Shown here one piece after another: positions 28,348 through 39,008 of a stretch of 64,000 nt of DNA. The DNA comes from JAGVSZ01 sp963716855. Its GTDB lineage: Bacteria > Pseudomonadota > Gammaproteobacteria > Burkholderiales > SG8-39. The DNA lies in the NCBI GenBank assembly GCA_963716855.1, contig CAVQUV010000026.1, forward strand, positions 43,880-107,879. The letters run 5' to 3'. The notes beneath the pieces were generated by a model. The model had not been told where the DNA came from. It was given only the letters and a program-made list of their open reading frames with translations, and did no database searches. Positions within the stretch are counted from its first letter, which is position 1. Each line of letters opens with the position of its first letter. The translations under genes and the position numbers were made by a program.

Positions 28348-29168
28348 GTCTGCGTCCAGTCGACGAGCCCGGTGTAGGCGGTGAGCAGGACGATCACGCC
28401 GAAGACGATGCGGTACCAGGCGAAGATCGTGAAGTCGTGCGACGCGATGAACCGCAGCAGCCAGCGGATGCACAGGAACGCGAACACGAACGACACTACC
28501 AGTCCGACGCCCAACATCCCGAGGTCGTGCACGTCGAACAGCGCGCGGTTCTTGTAGAAATCGTACGCGCCGGCCGCGATCAGGGTCGGCACGGCGAGGA
28601 AGAACGAGAACTCGGTCGCCGCGCGCCGCGACAGGCCGAACAAAAGCCCGCCGATGATCGTCGCGCCCGACCGCGAGGTACCGGGGATGAGCGCGAAGCA
28701 CTGGGCGCAGCCCACCTTCAGCGCGTCGCGCCAGGTCATGTCGTCGACGCTCGCGACGCGCACCCGGTGCTCGCGCCGCTCGGCCCACAGGATCACGAAC
28801 GCACCGACGATGAACGCGATCGCGACCGGGACCGGCTTGAAGAGCGCCGCCTTGATGTACTTGCCGAACGCGAGGCCGAGGATCGCCGCCGGGATGAACG
28901 CGACGACCAGGTTCGCGACGAACCGCCGCGCGCTCGCTTCGGAGGCGAGGCCGGCGAGGACCGCGGCAAACTTCGCGCGGTACTCCCAGACCACCGCGAG
29001 CATCGCGCCGGTCTGGATCACGATCTCGAAGATCTTGCCCTTCTCGTCGTTGAACCCGAGCAGGTCGCCGGCGAGAATGAGATGCCCGGTGCTGGAGACG
29101 GGAAGGAACTCGGTGAGGCCTTCGACGACGCCGAGGACGAGCGCCTTGAGCAGCAGAACGAGATCCAT
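28344..29168 (-). CDS. uppP: undecaprenyl-diphosphatase
   Basis: An integral membrane enzyme that recycles undecaprenyl pyrophosphate, the lipid carrier for peptidoglycan and O-antigen. It also gives bacitracin resistance. The 274-aa length is usual. The two active-site motifs are intact: EGLTEFLPVSSTGHLIL near the N-terminus and LIPGTSRSGATIIGGL in the middle. About eight hydrophobic helices are visible. The start is ATG 29168 (MDLVLLLKALVLG). The stop overlaps the GNAT gene start. Confidence 0.97.
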   Translation of the reverse strand: MDLVLLLKALVLGVVEGLTEFLPVSSTGHLILAGDLLGFNDEKGKIFEIVIQTGAMLAVVWEYRAKFAAVLAGLASEASARRFVANLVVAFIPAAILGLAFGKYIKAALFKPVPVAIAFIVGAFVILWAERREHRVRVASVDDMTWRDALKVGCAQCFALIPGTSRSGATIIGGLLFGLSRRAATEFSFFLAVPTLIAAGAYDFYKNRALFDVHDLGMLGVGLVVSFVFAFLCIRWLLRFIASHDFTIFAWYRIVFGVIVLLTAYTGLVDWTQT

Positions 29169-29334
29169 CAGGGGCGCGATTGTAGCGTGTCGCCTCCGTG
29201 CGCTCGGCAGAGCTTGGCCGACCGGAATGCACGCCGTACGGCGCCGCCTGAACGCGGTGGACTTGTGTCTGGCGGCGACCGGGCTGGTCGCGGAGAAGCG
29301 GGCGAGCGGGTAGCGGGCGGCAGGCGCCCGGAGG

Positions 29335-29589
29335 TCAGGGTTTCGGCAGCGTGTTGAAGCCGAGCCCGGGCAGCAGCAGTGCACCGAGATCGGGGAAGGC
29401 GCGGCGGGGGGTGTCCCCGGCCGCAGCCTGCGGCTCGCCCTGGGCAAGCGGCGCCGCAAGCACGCGCCGCGCGAGCGGCGACAGCACCATCGACCGCTCG
29501 AGGAACTCGGCCGGCAGGTTGAACTCGGCCCACTCGTGGAGCCGGCTATCGTCGATCGCGATCATCCGCGGGGCTGTCCAAGGGTCCAT
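29335..29589 (-). CDS. hypothetical protein
   Basis: An 84-aa frame from ATG 29589 (MDPWTAPRMIAIDDSRLHEWAEFNLPAEFLERSMVL...). The first half has a folded-protein composition with an acidic helix; the second half is A/P/G-rich. An upstream in-frame ATG at 29697 would add 36 less convincing residues. Nothing is recognised. Third-position GC fits a real gene, but evidence is thin. The gap 29169-29334 holds no feature I can identify. Confidence 0.4.
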   Translation of the reverse strand: MDPWTAPRMIAIDDSRLHEWAEFNLPAEFLERSMVLSPLARRVLAAPLAQGEPQAAAGDTPRRAFPDLGALLLPGLGFNTLPKP

Positions 29590-29729
29590 GTGGCTATGTC
29601 GGGATAACGCGCCAACCCTTGCGATGTTGACGAGTCTAGGTGGCAACCCGATGACCGACTGTGAAGAATTGTGAAAGCGCGCGGACGAATGCCGCACGTC
29701 TGCAGCGCCCTGCGAAACAACGGTGCCGG

Positions 29730-30407
29730 CTACCGCGGCGCGGCGAGGTTGCGCGCGAGGCGCTCGACGATCGCGCGGAGCTCGGCCGTCTCGGCCGCGA
29801 GGCGGGCGACCTCGACCTTCAGCGTCGCGATGTCGGCCGCCACCGTGTCGGGAACCGACGACTTCGCCGCAGTGGCGGCCGGAGGGGGTCGCGATTCCAC
29901 CTCGACCCGCCCGGACAGAAGGTGCGCCCAGCGCTGCTCGCGGGCGCCCGGAACCCGGGCGAGCTGGACGACCAGGGGTCCCGCGCCGGCTCCGGCGCGT
30001 TCGGCGAGCTCGTGCAGCGCCGCTTCGACCTCCCCGAGATCGGCGAAGCGATGCAGGCGCTCGGTGGCGATGCGGAGCTCGCCGGGCGTTTGCGGACCGC
30101 GCAGCATCAGCGCGGCGAGCAGCGCCACGGCCGGCTCGGGCACGCGCAGGACCCGTCCCAGGTTGTGCGCATAGCGCATCACCCGCGAGCCGCTCGACTC
30201 GATCACCAGCGACAGCGGACGCAGGGCGTCGACCGCGGCCTGGACCTCGGCCTCGGTCGCCTGCATCAGCGGATCACGGTTGTTCTTCTGATTGCACCCG
30301 AGCGTCAGCGCGTTGAGCGACAGCGGATACGTGTCCGGGACGGTGCGCTCCTTCTCGACGAGGACGCCGAGAACGCGCGCCTCGAGCGGCGAGAGGTCCG
30401 GAATCAA
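29730..30407 (-). CDS. yceH: YceH family (DUF480) protein
   Basis: A 225-aa protein of the UPF0502/YceH family (E. coli 215 aa). The hallmark N-terminal segment LSPLEARVLGVLVEKERTVPDTYPLSLNALTLGCNQKNNRDP is complete, followed by ESSGSRVMRYAHNL and AALMLRGPQTPGELR, which form tandem winged-helix domains. The C-terminus is a short coiled coil (ADIATLKVEVARLAAETAELR). The start is TTG 30407, sharing TTGA with the stop of the upstream gene. The molecular role is unknown. Confidence 0.92.
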   Translation of the reverse strand: MIPDLSPLEARVLGVLVEKERTVPDTYPLSLNALTLGCNQKNNRDPLMQATEAEVQAAVDALRPLSLVIESSGSRVMRYAHNLGRVLRVPEPAVALLAALMLRGPQTPGELRIATERLHRFADLGEVEAALHELAERAGAGAGPLVVQLARVPGAREQRWAHLLSGRVEVESRPPPAATAAKSSVPDTVAADIATLKVEVARLAAETAELRAIVERLARNLAAPR

Positions 30408-31081
30408 GCGCCCATGCGCCGGCGCAGGTTCTCGACGCTCAGGGCGAGCTGGTCGAGGTCGGGCACCTGTCCGTCCGGCGTGACCCGGTCCACGACCTCG
30501 GGAAGCAGCTCCGACAGTCCGGTGGACGCCTCTTGCGGTGTCACGCCGGCCTGTCGTGCGATCTCCTCGATGCCGCCCTGGCCGAAGATCTGGCCGAGCA
30601 CGTCGGGCGAGATCGGCATGTTCTGTCCGGTTCCGACCCACGAGCGGGCCTGCTCGCCGTAGCCCGAGCGCTGCATCTGCTCGAGCAGGCCGCCGAGACC
30701 GCCCATGCCACCGCCCGTTCCGCCGCTCGCGCCACCGCCGAGGACCTGCCCGAGGATGTCACCCATCCCGCCGCCGCCCCGTTGCGCGCCACCGCCGAGC
30801 ACCTGCCCGAGGATGTCGCCCATTCCGCCGCCACCGCCCCGTTGCGCGCCGCCGCCAAGTACCTGGCCCAGGATGTCGCCAAGGCCGCCGCCGCCCGCCC
30901 CGGGGCCGGCCTGACCTGCGCCGCCGCCCCGACTCGCGAGCATCGAGAGCACCACCGGCAGCAGCGCCATCAGGACGCTACTCATGCCGCCGCCCGCCGG
31001 CGCCGGGGCCTGTCGCGCCGGGCCGCCCATGCCGTCCTGGCCGGCCATCGCGCCGCCCAGGAGATCTTCGAGAATACCCAT
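30404..31081 (-). CDS. YidB/DUF937-type protein with glycine-rich tandem repeats
   Basis: A 225-aa protein. Residues 1-60 are the YidB-like start (MGILEDLLGGAMAGQ... SSVLMALLPVVLSMLASRGG). About 65-125 is glycine-rich and holds three tandem copies of GDILGQVLGGGAQRGGGG. The C-terminal 95 residues are the DUF937/YidB domain (GLLEQMQRSGYGEQARSWVGTGQN, VLGQIFGQGGIEEIARQAGV, LLPEVVDRVTPDG). GGAGG lies 7 nt before the ATG. It is followed by yceH with a TTGA overlap. The function is unknown. Confidence 0.88.
   Translation of the reverse strand: MGILEDLLGGAMAGQDGMGGPARQAPAPAGGGMSSVLMALLPVVLSMLASRGGGAGQAGPGAGGGGLGDILGQVLGGGAQRGGGGGMGDILGQVLGGGAQRGGGGMGDILGQVLGGGASGGTGGGMGGLGGLLEQMQRSGYGEQARSWVGTGQNMPISPDVLGQIFGQGGIEEIARQAGVTPQEASTGLSELLPEVVDRVTPDGQVPDLDQLALSVENLRRRMGA
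30731..30900 (-). repeat. in-frame tandem repeat inside the YidB-like gene
   Basis: Three adjacent units of about 57-60 bp (19-20 codons) encode GDILGQVLGGGAQRGGGG with small changes. DNA similarity between the first two units is high, so copy number may vary by slippage or recombination. Confidence 0.8.
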
Positions 31082-31182
31082 TCGCCACCTCCGTTACATC
31101 GAAAGTCCGGACGCCCCGCCCGGGGCGCACACCCACTATATAAGGTCGATCAAGACACCTTGACGGGACCCCGCTGCGCGGG

Positions 31183-33092
<1,910 letters not shown>

Positions 33093-33096
<4 letters not shown>

Positions 33097-33950
33097 TCGG
33101 TTGCCTCCTGGAAACGGGCTTGGCGCACGTTCGCGCTCGGCCAGAGATGGTGGAAATGGTGCAGCGGCCCGTGGCCGCCGCCGACCTGGAGATCGTCCGC
33201 GCGGCGGATCGCCTCGAGCACGTACGCGCGCGCATCGCGCACCGCCGCCTCGACGGTCGGGCGCTGCGGCAGGAGCGCGGCAATCGCCGACGAAAGCGTG
33301 CAGCCGGTGCCGTGAGTGTTGCGGGTGCGAATGCGCTGCGCGGGCAGCTCGACGACGTGCGTGCCGTCAAAGAAGACATCGACAAGCGTGTCGCCGGAGC
33401 CATGCCCACCCTTGACGAGCACGTGCTTTGGACCGAGCGCATAGAGCGCGCGCGCCGCAGCGCGCATCGCCTCTGGCGAGTCGGCGACGGCGCGCCCGAG
33501 CAGGTCGCCGGCCTCCGGCAGATTCGGCGTCAGTACTGTCGCGAGGGGCAGGAGATCGCGCCTAAGGGCGTCGACAGCGTCCGCGCGCAGGAGCCGGTCG
33601 CCGCTCTTGGCGACCATCACCGGATCGAGAACGACGAAGCGCGGCGCGTATCGGCGCAGCGCCTCGGCGACCACACCGATCAGCGCGCGCGATGCGAGCA
33701 TGCCGATCTTCACCGCATCGATGCGCACGTCGTCGAACAGCGTGTCGAGCTGCAGCTTCAGGAACTCGGGCGGCACTTCGTGGATGCCGGTGACGGCGCG
33801 CGTGTTCTGCGCCGTGAGGGCCGCGATCGCGCCGCAGCCGTAGGCGCCAAGGGCGGAAAGAGCCTTAAGGTCGGCGAGCACGCCCGCGCCGCCCGAAGGG
33901 TCGACGCCGGCGATGGCAAGAACGTTGGGGACGCGGACTCGGCTCGACAT
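33093..33950 (-). CDS. thiD: hydroxymethylpyrimidine/phosphomethylpyrimidine kinase
   Basis: Phosphorylates HMP and HMP-P to HMP-PP for thiamine synthesis (ribokinase-like fold). The protein is 285 aa. Signatures are AIAGVDPSGGAGVLADLKAL, QNTRAVTGIHEVP, DPVMVAKSGDRLL, TPNLPEAGDLL and the anion-hole motif NTHGTGCTLSSAIAALL. The ATG at 33950 lies at the 3' edge of the TPP aptamer. It is followed by thiC with an ATGA overlap. A ThiE/ThiG partner is not present in this window. Confidence 0.96.
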
Positions 33951-34032
33951 TTTCCTACGCCGGAATTACCCGGATCAGGTTCTAAGGGACTTTCTCACCC
34001 GCGCGCGGTCGGCGCGACAGGACCCCCATGTC
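33946..34032 (-). promoter_or_regulatory. TPP (thi-box) riboswitch overlapping the thiD start
   Basis: On the minus strand GGGGGTCC, GGGTGAGAAAGTCCC and AACCTGATCCGGGTAATTCC followed by GGCGTAGGA match the THI-box order. The 3' element runs straight into the thiD ATG with only GGAAA between. GACAT at the 5' edge can pair with ATGTC, which includes the start codon. Ligand-stabilised P1 would therefore hide the start, implying translational control; no terminator is seen. Confidence 0.92.
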
Positions 34033-34243
34033 AGGCCCCGGACGTTACTCTGATTCACTGTTCTCTTCAACGCGTCTGGCAATGTGGAAAACGCGCGCGC
34101 CACGCCCTTCATTGACAGTGCACATTCCGGCACCTACGATCCCCGGCGCCCACCGGCACGATGACCGAAGCCCGGGCGCATGGTTAACTTGGCACCGACC
34201 ATCAGAACCGGGCCACGGAGCCCACTCAGAGGAGGAAGCAGGC

Positions 34244-35480
34244 ATGACCCGTCCCGTCCGCCAACAGCGCCGCAAGTTCATCCAGCAGACCGCCGCACTT
34301 TCGGTCGCCGCGGCCAGCGGCACGCTCGGCTTTCCGGCCATCGTGCGGGGGCAAGGCGGGCCGCTGAAGCTCGGCGTCCTGCACCCGGTGACCGGCCCGC
34401 TCGCCTATTCGGGCAACCTGTCCCGGCTGGGCGCGAAGCTCGCGATCGACGAGATCAACGCAGCGGGCGGCCTGAAGGCGCTCGGCGGGGCGAAGATCGA
34501 GCCGATCCTACGCCGACGCCCCGCGCCCCGAGGTGGGGGTCGCGGAAGTCGAGAAGCTGAACGAGGCCGGCGCGAGCGCGATCGTGGGAGCCTATGCGAG
34601 CGCGATCTGCCTCGCCACGACCCAGGCGGCCGCCAAGCACAACATCCCGCACGTCGTCGACGTCGGGGTCGCCGACCAGATCGTCGAGCGCGGGCTGAAG
34701 AACACCTTCCGCTTCGGACCCGGCTACCGCGTGATCGCGACCGACGCCATGAACGATCTGCACATCATGAACAAGCTGGCGCGCTCGCCCGCCACCACGG
34801 TGATGATCATCCACGAGGAGTCGCTGTTCGGCACCGGGACGGCGAACCTGCTCGCCGCAGCTGCTGCCCGGTCTCGGGTACAAGGTGGTCGAGGTGATCA
34901 AGCACGCCAATCCGACGCGCGACTTCAACAACATCGTGCTGCGGATGAAGGCGCTCAACCCGGACATCGTCATCCCGGCCAACTACTACAACGAGTACGC
35001 GCTTGCTGGTGCGCACGATGAAGCAGCAGGGCGTGCAGCCGAAGGCGATCTACTCGGTGCTCGGCGGCGCGGCCTCGTCCTACAAGTTCGTGAAGGAATT
35101 CGCCGGACGCGCCAACGGCATCATCGACGTCAACCACTGGTTCGACCCGAGGACAAGCGCAGGCGCTGGCGCTGAAGAAGAAGGTCGACGCGATGAAGGA
35201 CCAGTTCTTCACCTACGAGGTGTTCCTGAACTACGAGTCGGTGTACCTGCTCGCGGACGCCGTCGAGCGCGCGAAGTCCACGCGCCGCGAGGCGATCATC
35301 GAGGCGCTCGCCAGCTCGACCTGGGACAAGCACTTCATGCCCTACGGACCGACGCAGTTCGTGAACGGGCAGAACCAGGGCGCGAAGCCGCTGATGCTGC
35401 AGGTGCTCAAGGGCGACATCAAGGTGGTGCTGCCCAACACCTACGCGCAGACGGAGCCGGTGTTCCCCTGGAAGGCATGA
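34244..35480 (+). pseudogene. livK: branched-chain amino acid-type ABC transporter substrate-binding protein, frame broken by indels
   Basis: A periplasmic Leu/Ile/Val-type (PBP1) binding protein with a twin-arginine signal (QQRRKFIQQTAALSVAAASG), then PLKLGVLHPVTGPLAYSGN. The conserved protein continues in successive phases: VEKLNEAGASAIVGAYAS (from about 34533), VVEVIKHANPTRDFNNIVL (about 34885), LVRTMKQQGVQPKAIYSV (about 35003) and MKDQFFTYEVFLNYESVYLL (35193 on). Four single-base insertions (near 34509, 34868, 35004 and 35140) explain all the shifts; the corrected length is about 410 aa. AGAGGAGG precedes the ATG. First gene of the liv operon. Probably a consensus error. Confidence 0.85.
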
Positions 35481-35570
35481 CGCGCGCACGGCGCAGCGTG
35501 GGTCGCGAGGACGCGCTGCCGGCGTGAGCCGGTAGCGCCCGCGCGCCGCACCGAACACGAGTCACGCGCG

Positions 35571-36443
35571 GTGCTCGAGTTCTCGATCCTCTTTCCGTCG
35601 GTCCTCAACGGGTTGACGACCGGCGCGGTCTACGCGCTGATCTCGCTCGGGCTGACGTTGATCTACGGCGTGCTGCACATCATCAACTTCGCGCACGGCG
35701 CGGCGTTGATGGCGGCGCTCTACGGCGTCTACTTCCTGCACCGGCTGCTCGGAATCGATCCCTATCTCTCGCTGCCGATCATGATCCCGGCGATGTTCGC
35801 GCTCGGGTACGCCCTGCAGCGCTGGGTGATCGGCGTCGCGAGCCACGGCAAGGACGAGAACATCCTGCTCGTGACGCTGGGGCTCGCGATCGTGCTGGAG
35901 AACCTGGCGCTCTTCCTCTTCAAGTCCGACACCCGCACGATCGACACCGCCTACACGTTCACCACCATCCCGATCCTGGGCGCGATGATCTCCCTGCCGA
36001 AGATCGTTGCGTTTGCCGGCGCCCTGACGATGGCGGCGGCGCTGCTCGCGGTAATGCTCCGGACCGACCTCGGCCGCGCGATCCGCGCGTGCGCCAAGGA
36101 GCGGCAGGGCGCACGGCTGGTCGGCATCGACGTGGATCACGTGTTCGCGATGAGCTTCGGCATCGGGCTTGCGTGCCTCGGCGCGGCCGCGTGCTTCCTC
36201 CTGCCGGTCTACTACGTGAACCCGACCGTCGGCAACGGCTTCGTGCTGATCGCGTTCACGATCGTGGTCCTCGGCGGCATGGGCAGCTTCGTCGGCGCGC
36301 TGGCGGGCGGATTCATCATCGGCGTCGTCGAGTCGGTCGGCGGCCTGTGGCTCGGCGAAAGCCTCGGGCAGATCGGCATCTTCCTGATCTTCATCGCGGT
36401 CCTTCTGTTCCGTCCGCAGGGGCTGTTCGGGGCGAAGGCCTGA
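35571..36443 (+). CDS. livH: branched-chain amino acid-type ABC transporter permease LivH
   Basis: A 290-aa inner membrane permease with about eight hydrophobic helices. N-terminal LNGLTTGAVYALISLGLTLIYGVLHIINFAHGA is diagnostic of LivH, as are IRACAKERQGARLVGIDVDHVF and VVLGGMGSFVGALAGGFIIG. The start is GTG 35571, and its TGATG stop/start overlaps livM. It belongs to livKHMGF; the substrate is set by the damaged livK and cannot be read here. Confidence 0.94.
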   Translation: MLEFSILFPSVLNGLTTGAVYALISLGLTLIYGVLHIINFAHGAALMAALYGVYFLHRLLGIDPYLSLPIMIPAMFALGYALQRWVIGVASHGKDENILLVTLGLAIVLENLALFLFKSDTRTIDTAYTFTTIPILGAMISLPKIVAFAGALTMAAALLAVMLRTDLGRAIRACAKERQGARLVGIDVDHVFAMSFGIGLACLGAAACFLLPVYYVNPTVGNGFVLIAFTIVVLGGMGSFVGALAGGFIIGVVESVGGLWLGESLGQIGIFLIFIAVLLFRPQGLFGAKA

Positions 36444-37423
36444 TGCGCGGCCTCCTGGGAATCCTCGCGTTCGCGGCGGCAGCGGCCGCTGCGCCGTTCT
36501 TCGTCAGCTCGGGCTATGCGCTCAACGCGATCATCATGACGCTGTACGCCGCGCTGCTGGGCCAGGCATGGAACATCCTGGGCGGATTCGGCGGCCAGTT
36601 CTCGTTCGGGCACGCGGTGTTCTTCGGCACCGGCGCCTACGCCATGGGCGTGCTCCAGGTGAAGTTCGGCTGGAACGCGTGGGCGGCGGCGGCGGTCGCG
36701 GTGGCCTGCGGCGCGGCGGTCGGCGCGTTCATCGGCGGGATCTCGTTCCGGTACGGATTGCGCGGCTCGTACTTCGCCCTCGTGACGCTCGCCTTCGCCG
36801 AGGTGTTCCGCATCCTCGCCAACACCTTCGCGTTCACCGGGGCGGGCGTCGGGCTGATGATCAAGCTAGACGAATCCGCGGCCAACCTGCAGTTCGCGAC
36901 CAAAGCCGGCTACCTGTATCTCATCCTCGCTCTGGTCGTCGCGGCGCTCGTGATCAGCTGGTGGCTCAAGCACTCCCGCTACGGCGCATGGCTCCAGGCG
37001 GTGCGCGACAACGAGGAGTCGGCCGCGGCCCTCGGCGTGAACGCATTCCGCGTGAAGCTTGCGGCGATCATGATCTCCGGCGCGCTGATGGCGGCGGGGG
37101 GCGTGTTTTACGTGCAGTACCTGCAGTACATCGATCCGCACATCGCGTACGGGCCGGGCGTCTCGGTCGAGGCGCTGCTCGCGCCGATCGTGGGCGGCAT
37201 CGGCACCGTGTGGGGGCCCGTCGTCGGCGCCGTCGTGCTGCACGTGCTGGGCGAAGGCACCCGCGGCCTGATGGGCGATGCCCCCGGCGTCAACCTCATC
37301 GTCTATGGCCTCGTGCTGATCCTGATGGTGATGTTCCTGCCGCGCGGGATCATCGGCGCCGTTCAGTCCCGCGCCGCGCGCAAGGCGGCGCCGGCCGCCC
37401 GGACGGAGGCAAGACGTGCTTGA
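36443..37423 (+). CDS. livM: branched-chain amino acid-type ABC transporter permease LivM
   Basis: A 326-aa permease paired with LivH. The hallmark GQAWNILGGFGGQFSFGHAVFFGTGAYA is present, as are GSYFALVTLAFAEVFRILANT and AVRDNEESAAALGVN. The ATG overlaps the livH stop (TGATG), and the gene end overlaps the livG start by 8 bp. The C-terminal tail is short and basic. Confidence 0.94.
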   Translation: MRGLLGILAFAAAAAAAPFFVSSGYALNAIIMTLYAALLGQAWNILGGFGGQFSFGHAVFFGTGAYAMGVLQVKFGWNAWAAAAVAVACGAAVGAFIGGISFRYGLRGSYFALVTLAFAEVFRILANTFAFTGAGVGLMIKLDESAANLQFATKAGYLYLILALVVAALVISWWLKHSRYGAWLQAVRDNEESAAALGVNAFRVKLAAIMISGALMAAGGVFYVQYLQYIDPHIAYGPGVSVEALLAPIVGGIGTVWGPVVGAVVLHVLGEGTRGLMGDAPGVNLIVYGLVLILMVMFLPRGIIGAVQSRAARKAAPAARTEARRA

Positions 37424-38156
37424 GGCGCGGGACCTCTCGATCAGCTTCGGCGGCCTGCGCGCCGTCGAGGAGGTCGGCCTCCAGGTTCGCGCCGGCCGCA
37501 TCGTCGCGCTCATCGGCCCCAACGGCGCGGGCAAGACGACCTGCTTCAACCTGATCTCCGGCTTCCTCAAGCCCGACCGCGGCGCCGTCGCGTTCGACGG
37601 CCGCGACATCACCGGCCTCCCGCCGCACCGGATCTGCGCCCTCGGGATGACGCGAACGTTTCAGATCGTGCAGCCGTTCGGCGGGCAGACCGTGCGCGAG
37701 AACGTCGCGGTCGGCGCGCACCTCCGGGTGCGCTCGCGGCGCGCGGCGCTCGCCCGGGCGGACGAAATCGCGCGCCGCATCGGCCTGGGCGAGGAGCTCG
37801 AGAAGCTCGCGCTGAACCTCACCATCGCCGGCCGCAAGCGTCTCGAGCTGGCGCGCGCCCTGGCCACGGGGCCGAAGCTGCTCCTCCTCGACGAGGTCCT
37901 GGCGGGCCTCAACCCGCAGGAAATCACGGAGGTCATCCCGGTCATCCGCGCGATCCGGGACGGCGGTGTGACGATTTTGATGATCGAGCACGTGATGCAG
38001 GCGGTGATGCATCTTGCCGACGACGTGTACGTCCTCAGCAACGGACGGCTGATCGCGCAAGGCACGCCGGCCGAGGTGACCAACGACCCGGTCGTGATCG
38101 AAGCCTACCTCGGCACGGGCACCGCGAAGCGACTGCGGGGCATGGCGCATGCTTGA
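37416..38156 (+). CDS. livG: branched-chain amino acid-type ABC transporter ATP-binding protein LivG
   Basis: A 246-aa ATPase. Walker A is GPNGAGKTT, the Q-loop region follows, and the C-loop variant is NLTIAGRKRLELARAL, with Walker B LLLLDEVLAG and the H-loop IEHVM. The start is GTG 37416 with GGAGG 7 nt upstream, overlapping livM. The stop overlaps livF. Pairs with LivF as a heterodimeric motor. Confidence 0.94.
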   Translation: MLEARDLSISFGGLRAVEEVGLQVRAGRIVALIGPNGAGKTTCFNLISGFLKPDRGAVAFDGRDITGLPPHRICALGMTRTFQIVQPFGGQTVRENVAVGAHLRVRSRRAALARADEIARRIGLGEELEKLALNLTIAGRKRLELARALATGPKLLLLDEVLAGLNPQEITEVIPVIRAIRDGGVTILMIEHVMQAVMHLADDVYVLSNGRLIAQGTPAEVTNDPVVIEAYLGTGTAKRLRGMAHA

Positions 38157-38850
38157 AGTCCGCGACCTGCGCGGCGGCTATGGATCGGTCGAGGTGCTCC
38201 GCGGCGTGAGCCTGGAGATCCGCGGCGGCGAGATCGTCGCGGTGCTCGGATCGAACGGCGCCGGCAAGTCCACGTTCAACAACACCGTCTGCGGGCTCTA
38301 TCCGGCGTTCTCGGGCCGGGTCGACTTCGACGGAAGCGACATCACGCGCGCCCACCCGACCGGGATCGTCGCCGCCGGGCTGATCCAGGTCCCCGAGGGC
38401 CGGCGCGTGTTCCCGAACCTCTCGGTACTCGAGAACCTCGAGCTCGGCAGCTATCGCCGGGGGCGCAGCAGTCGCGTGCGCAATCTCGAGCGGGTTTTTA
38501 CGGTCTTCCCGCGGCTGAAGGAACGCACCGCCCAGCGCGCCGGCACGCTCTCCGGGGGCGAGCAGCAGATGCTGGCAATCGGGCGCGGCCTGATGGCCGA
38601 GCCCCGGCTGCTCATCCTCGACGAGCCCTCGCTCGGTCTCGCCCCGCTCCTGGTGGAGGAAATGTTCGGCCTGATCCACCGGCTGAACGCCGACGGGCTC
38701 GCGATCCTGCTGGTCGAGCAGAACGTCGGCCAGTCGCTCGAGATCGCGCACCGCGCCTACGTGCTCGAGAACGGCGCGATCGCCTTCCACGGGACGCCGG
38801 CCGAGCTGCTGGCGAACCGGGAGCTGAAGCGGGCCTACCTAGGAATCTGA
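38149..38850 (+). CDS. livF: branched-chain amino acid-type ABC transporter ATP-binding protein LivF
   Basis: A 233-aa ATPase with Walker A GSNGAGKST, IQVPEGRRVFPNLSVLENL, signature LSGGEQQMLAIGRGL, Walker B LLILDEPSLGLAP and H-loop VEQNV. It overlaps livG by 8 bp and is the last transporter gene. The 158-bp gap before the next gene has no identifiable feature beyond a weak TAGCAT. Confidence 0.94.
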   Translation: MLEVRDLRGGYGSVEVLRGVSLEIRGGEIVAVLGSNGAGKSTFNNTVCGLYPAFSGRVDFDGSDITRAHPTGIVAAGLIQVPEGRRVFPNLSVLENLELGSYRRGRSSRVRNLERVFTVFPRLKERTAQRAGTLSGGEQQMLAIGRGLMAEPRLLILDEPSLGLAPLLVEEMFGLIHRLNADGLAILLVEQNVGQSLEIAHRAYVLENGAIAFHGTPAELLANRELKRAYLGI

Positions 38851-39008
38851 GGCGCGCCCGCGGGGCCCGTGCAAGACTCGACCTTTCCGGGGGTCCGGGC
38901 TCTAGCATCCGTGATCACGACGGTGGAGAATCCGAGCCTGGCCGCCGCCCCAGCCGCGAACGGGCGAAATCACCACGAGAAAGCCTGCCCCTTGAGGCAA
39001 GTGCACAA

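Noticed and set aside
31136..31142. TATATAA as a promoter of the YidB-like gene
   Set aside because: No -35 element at 16-18 bp spacing in the right orientation; too weak to call.
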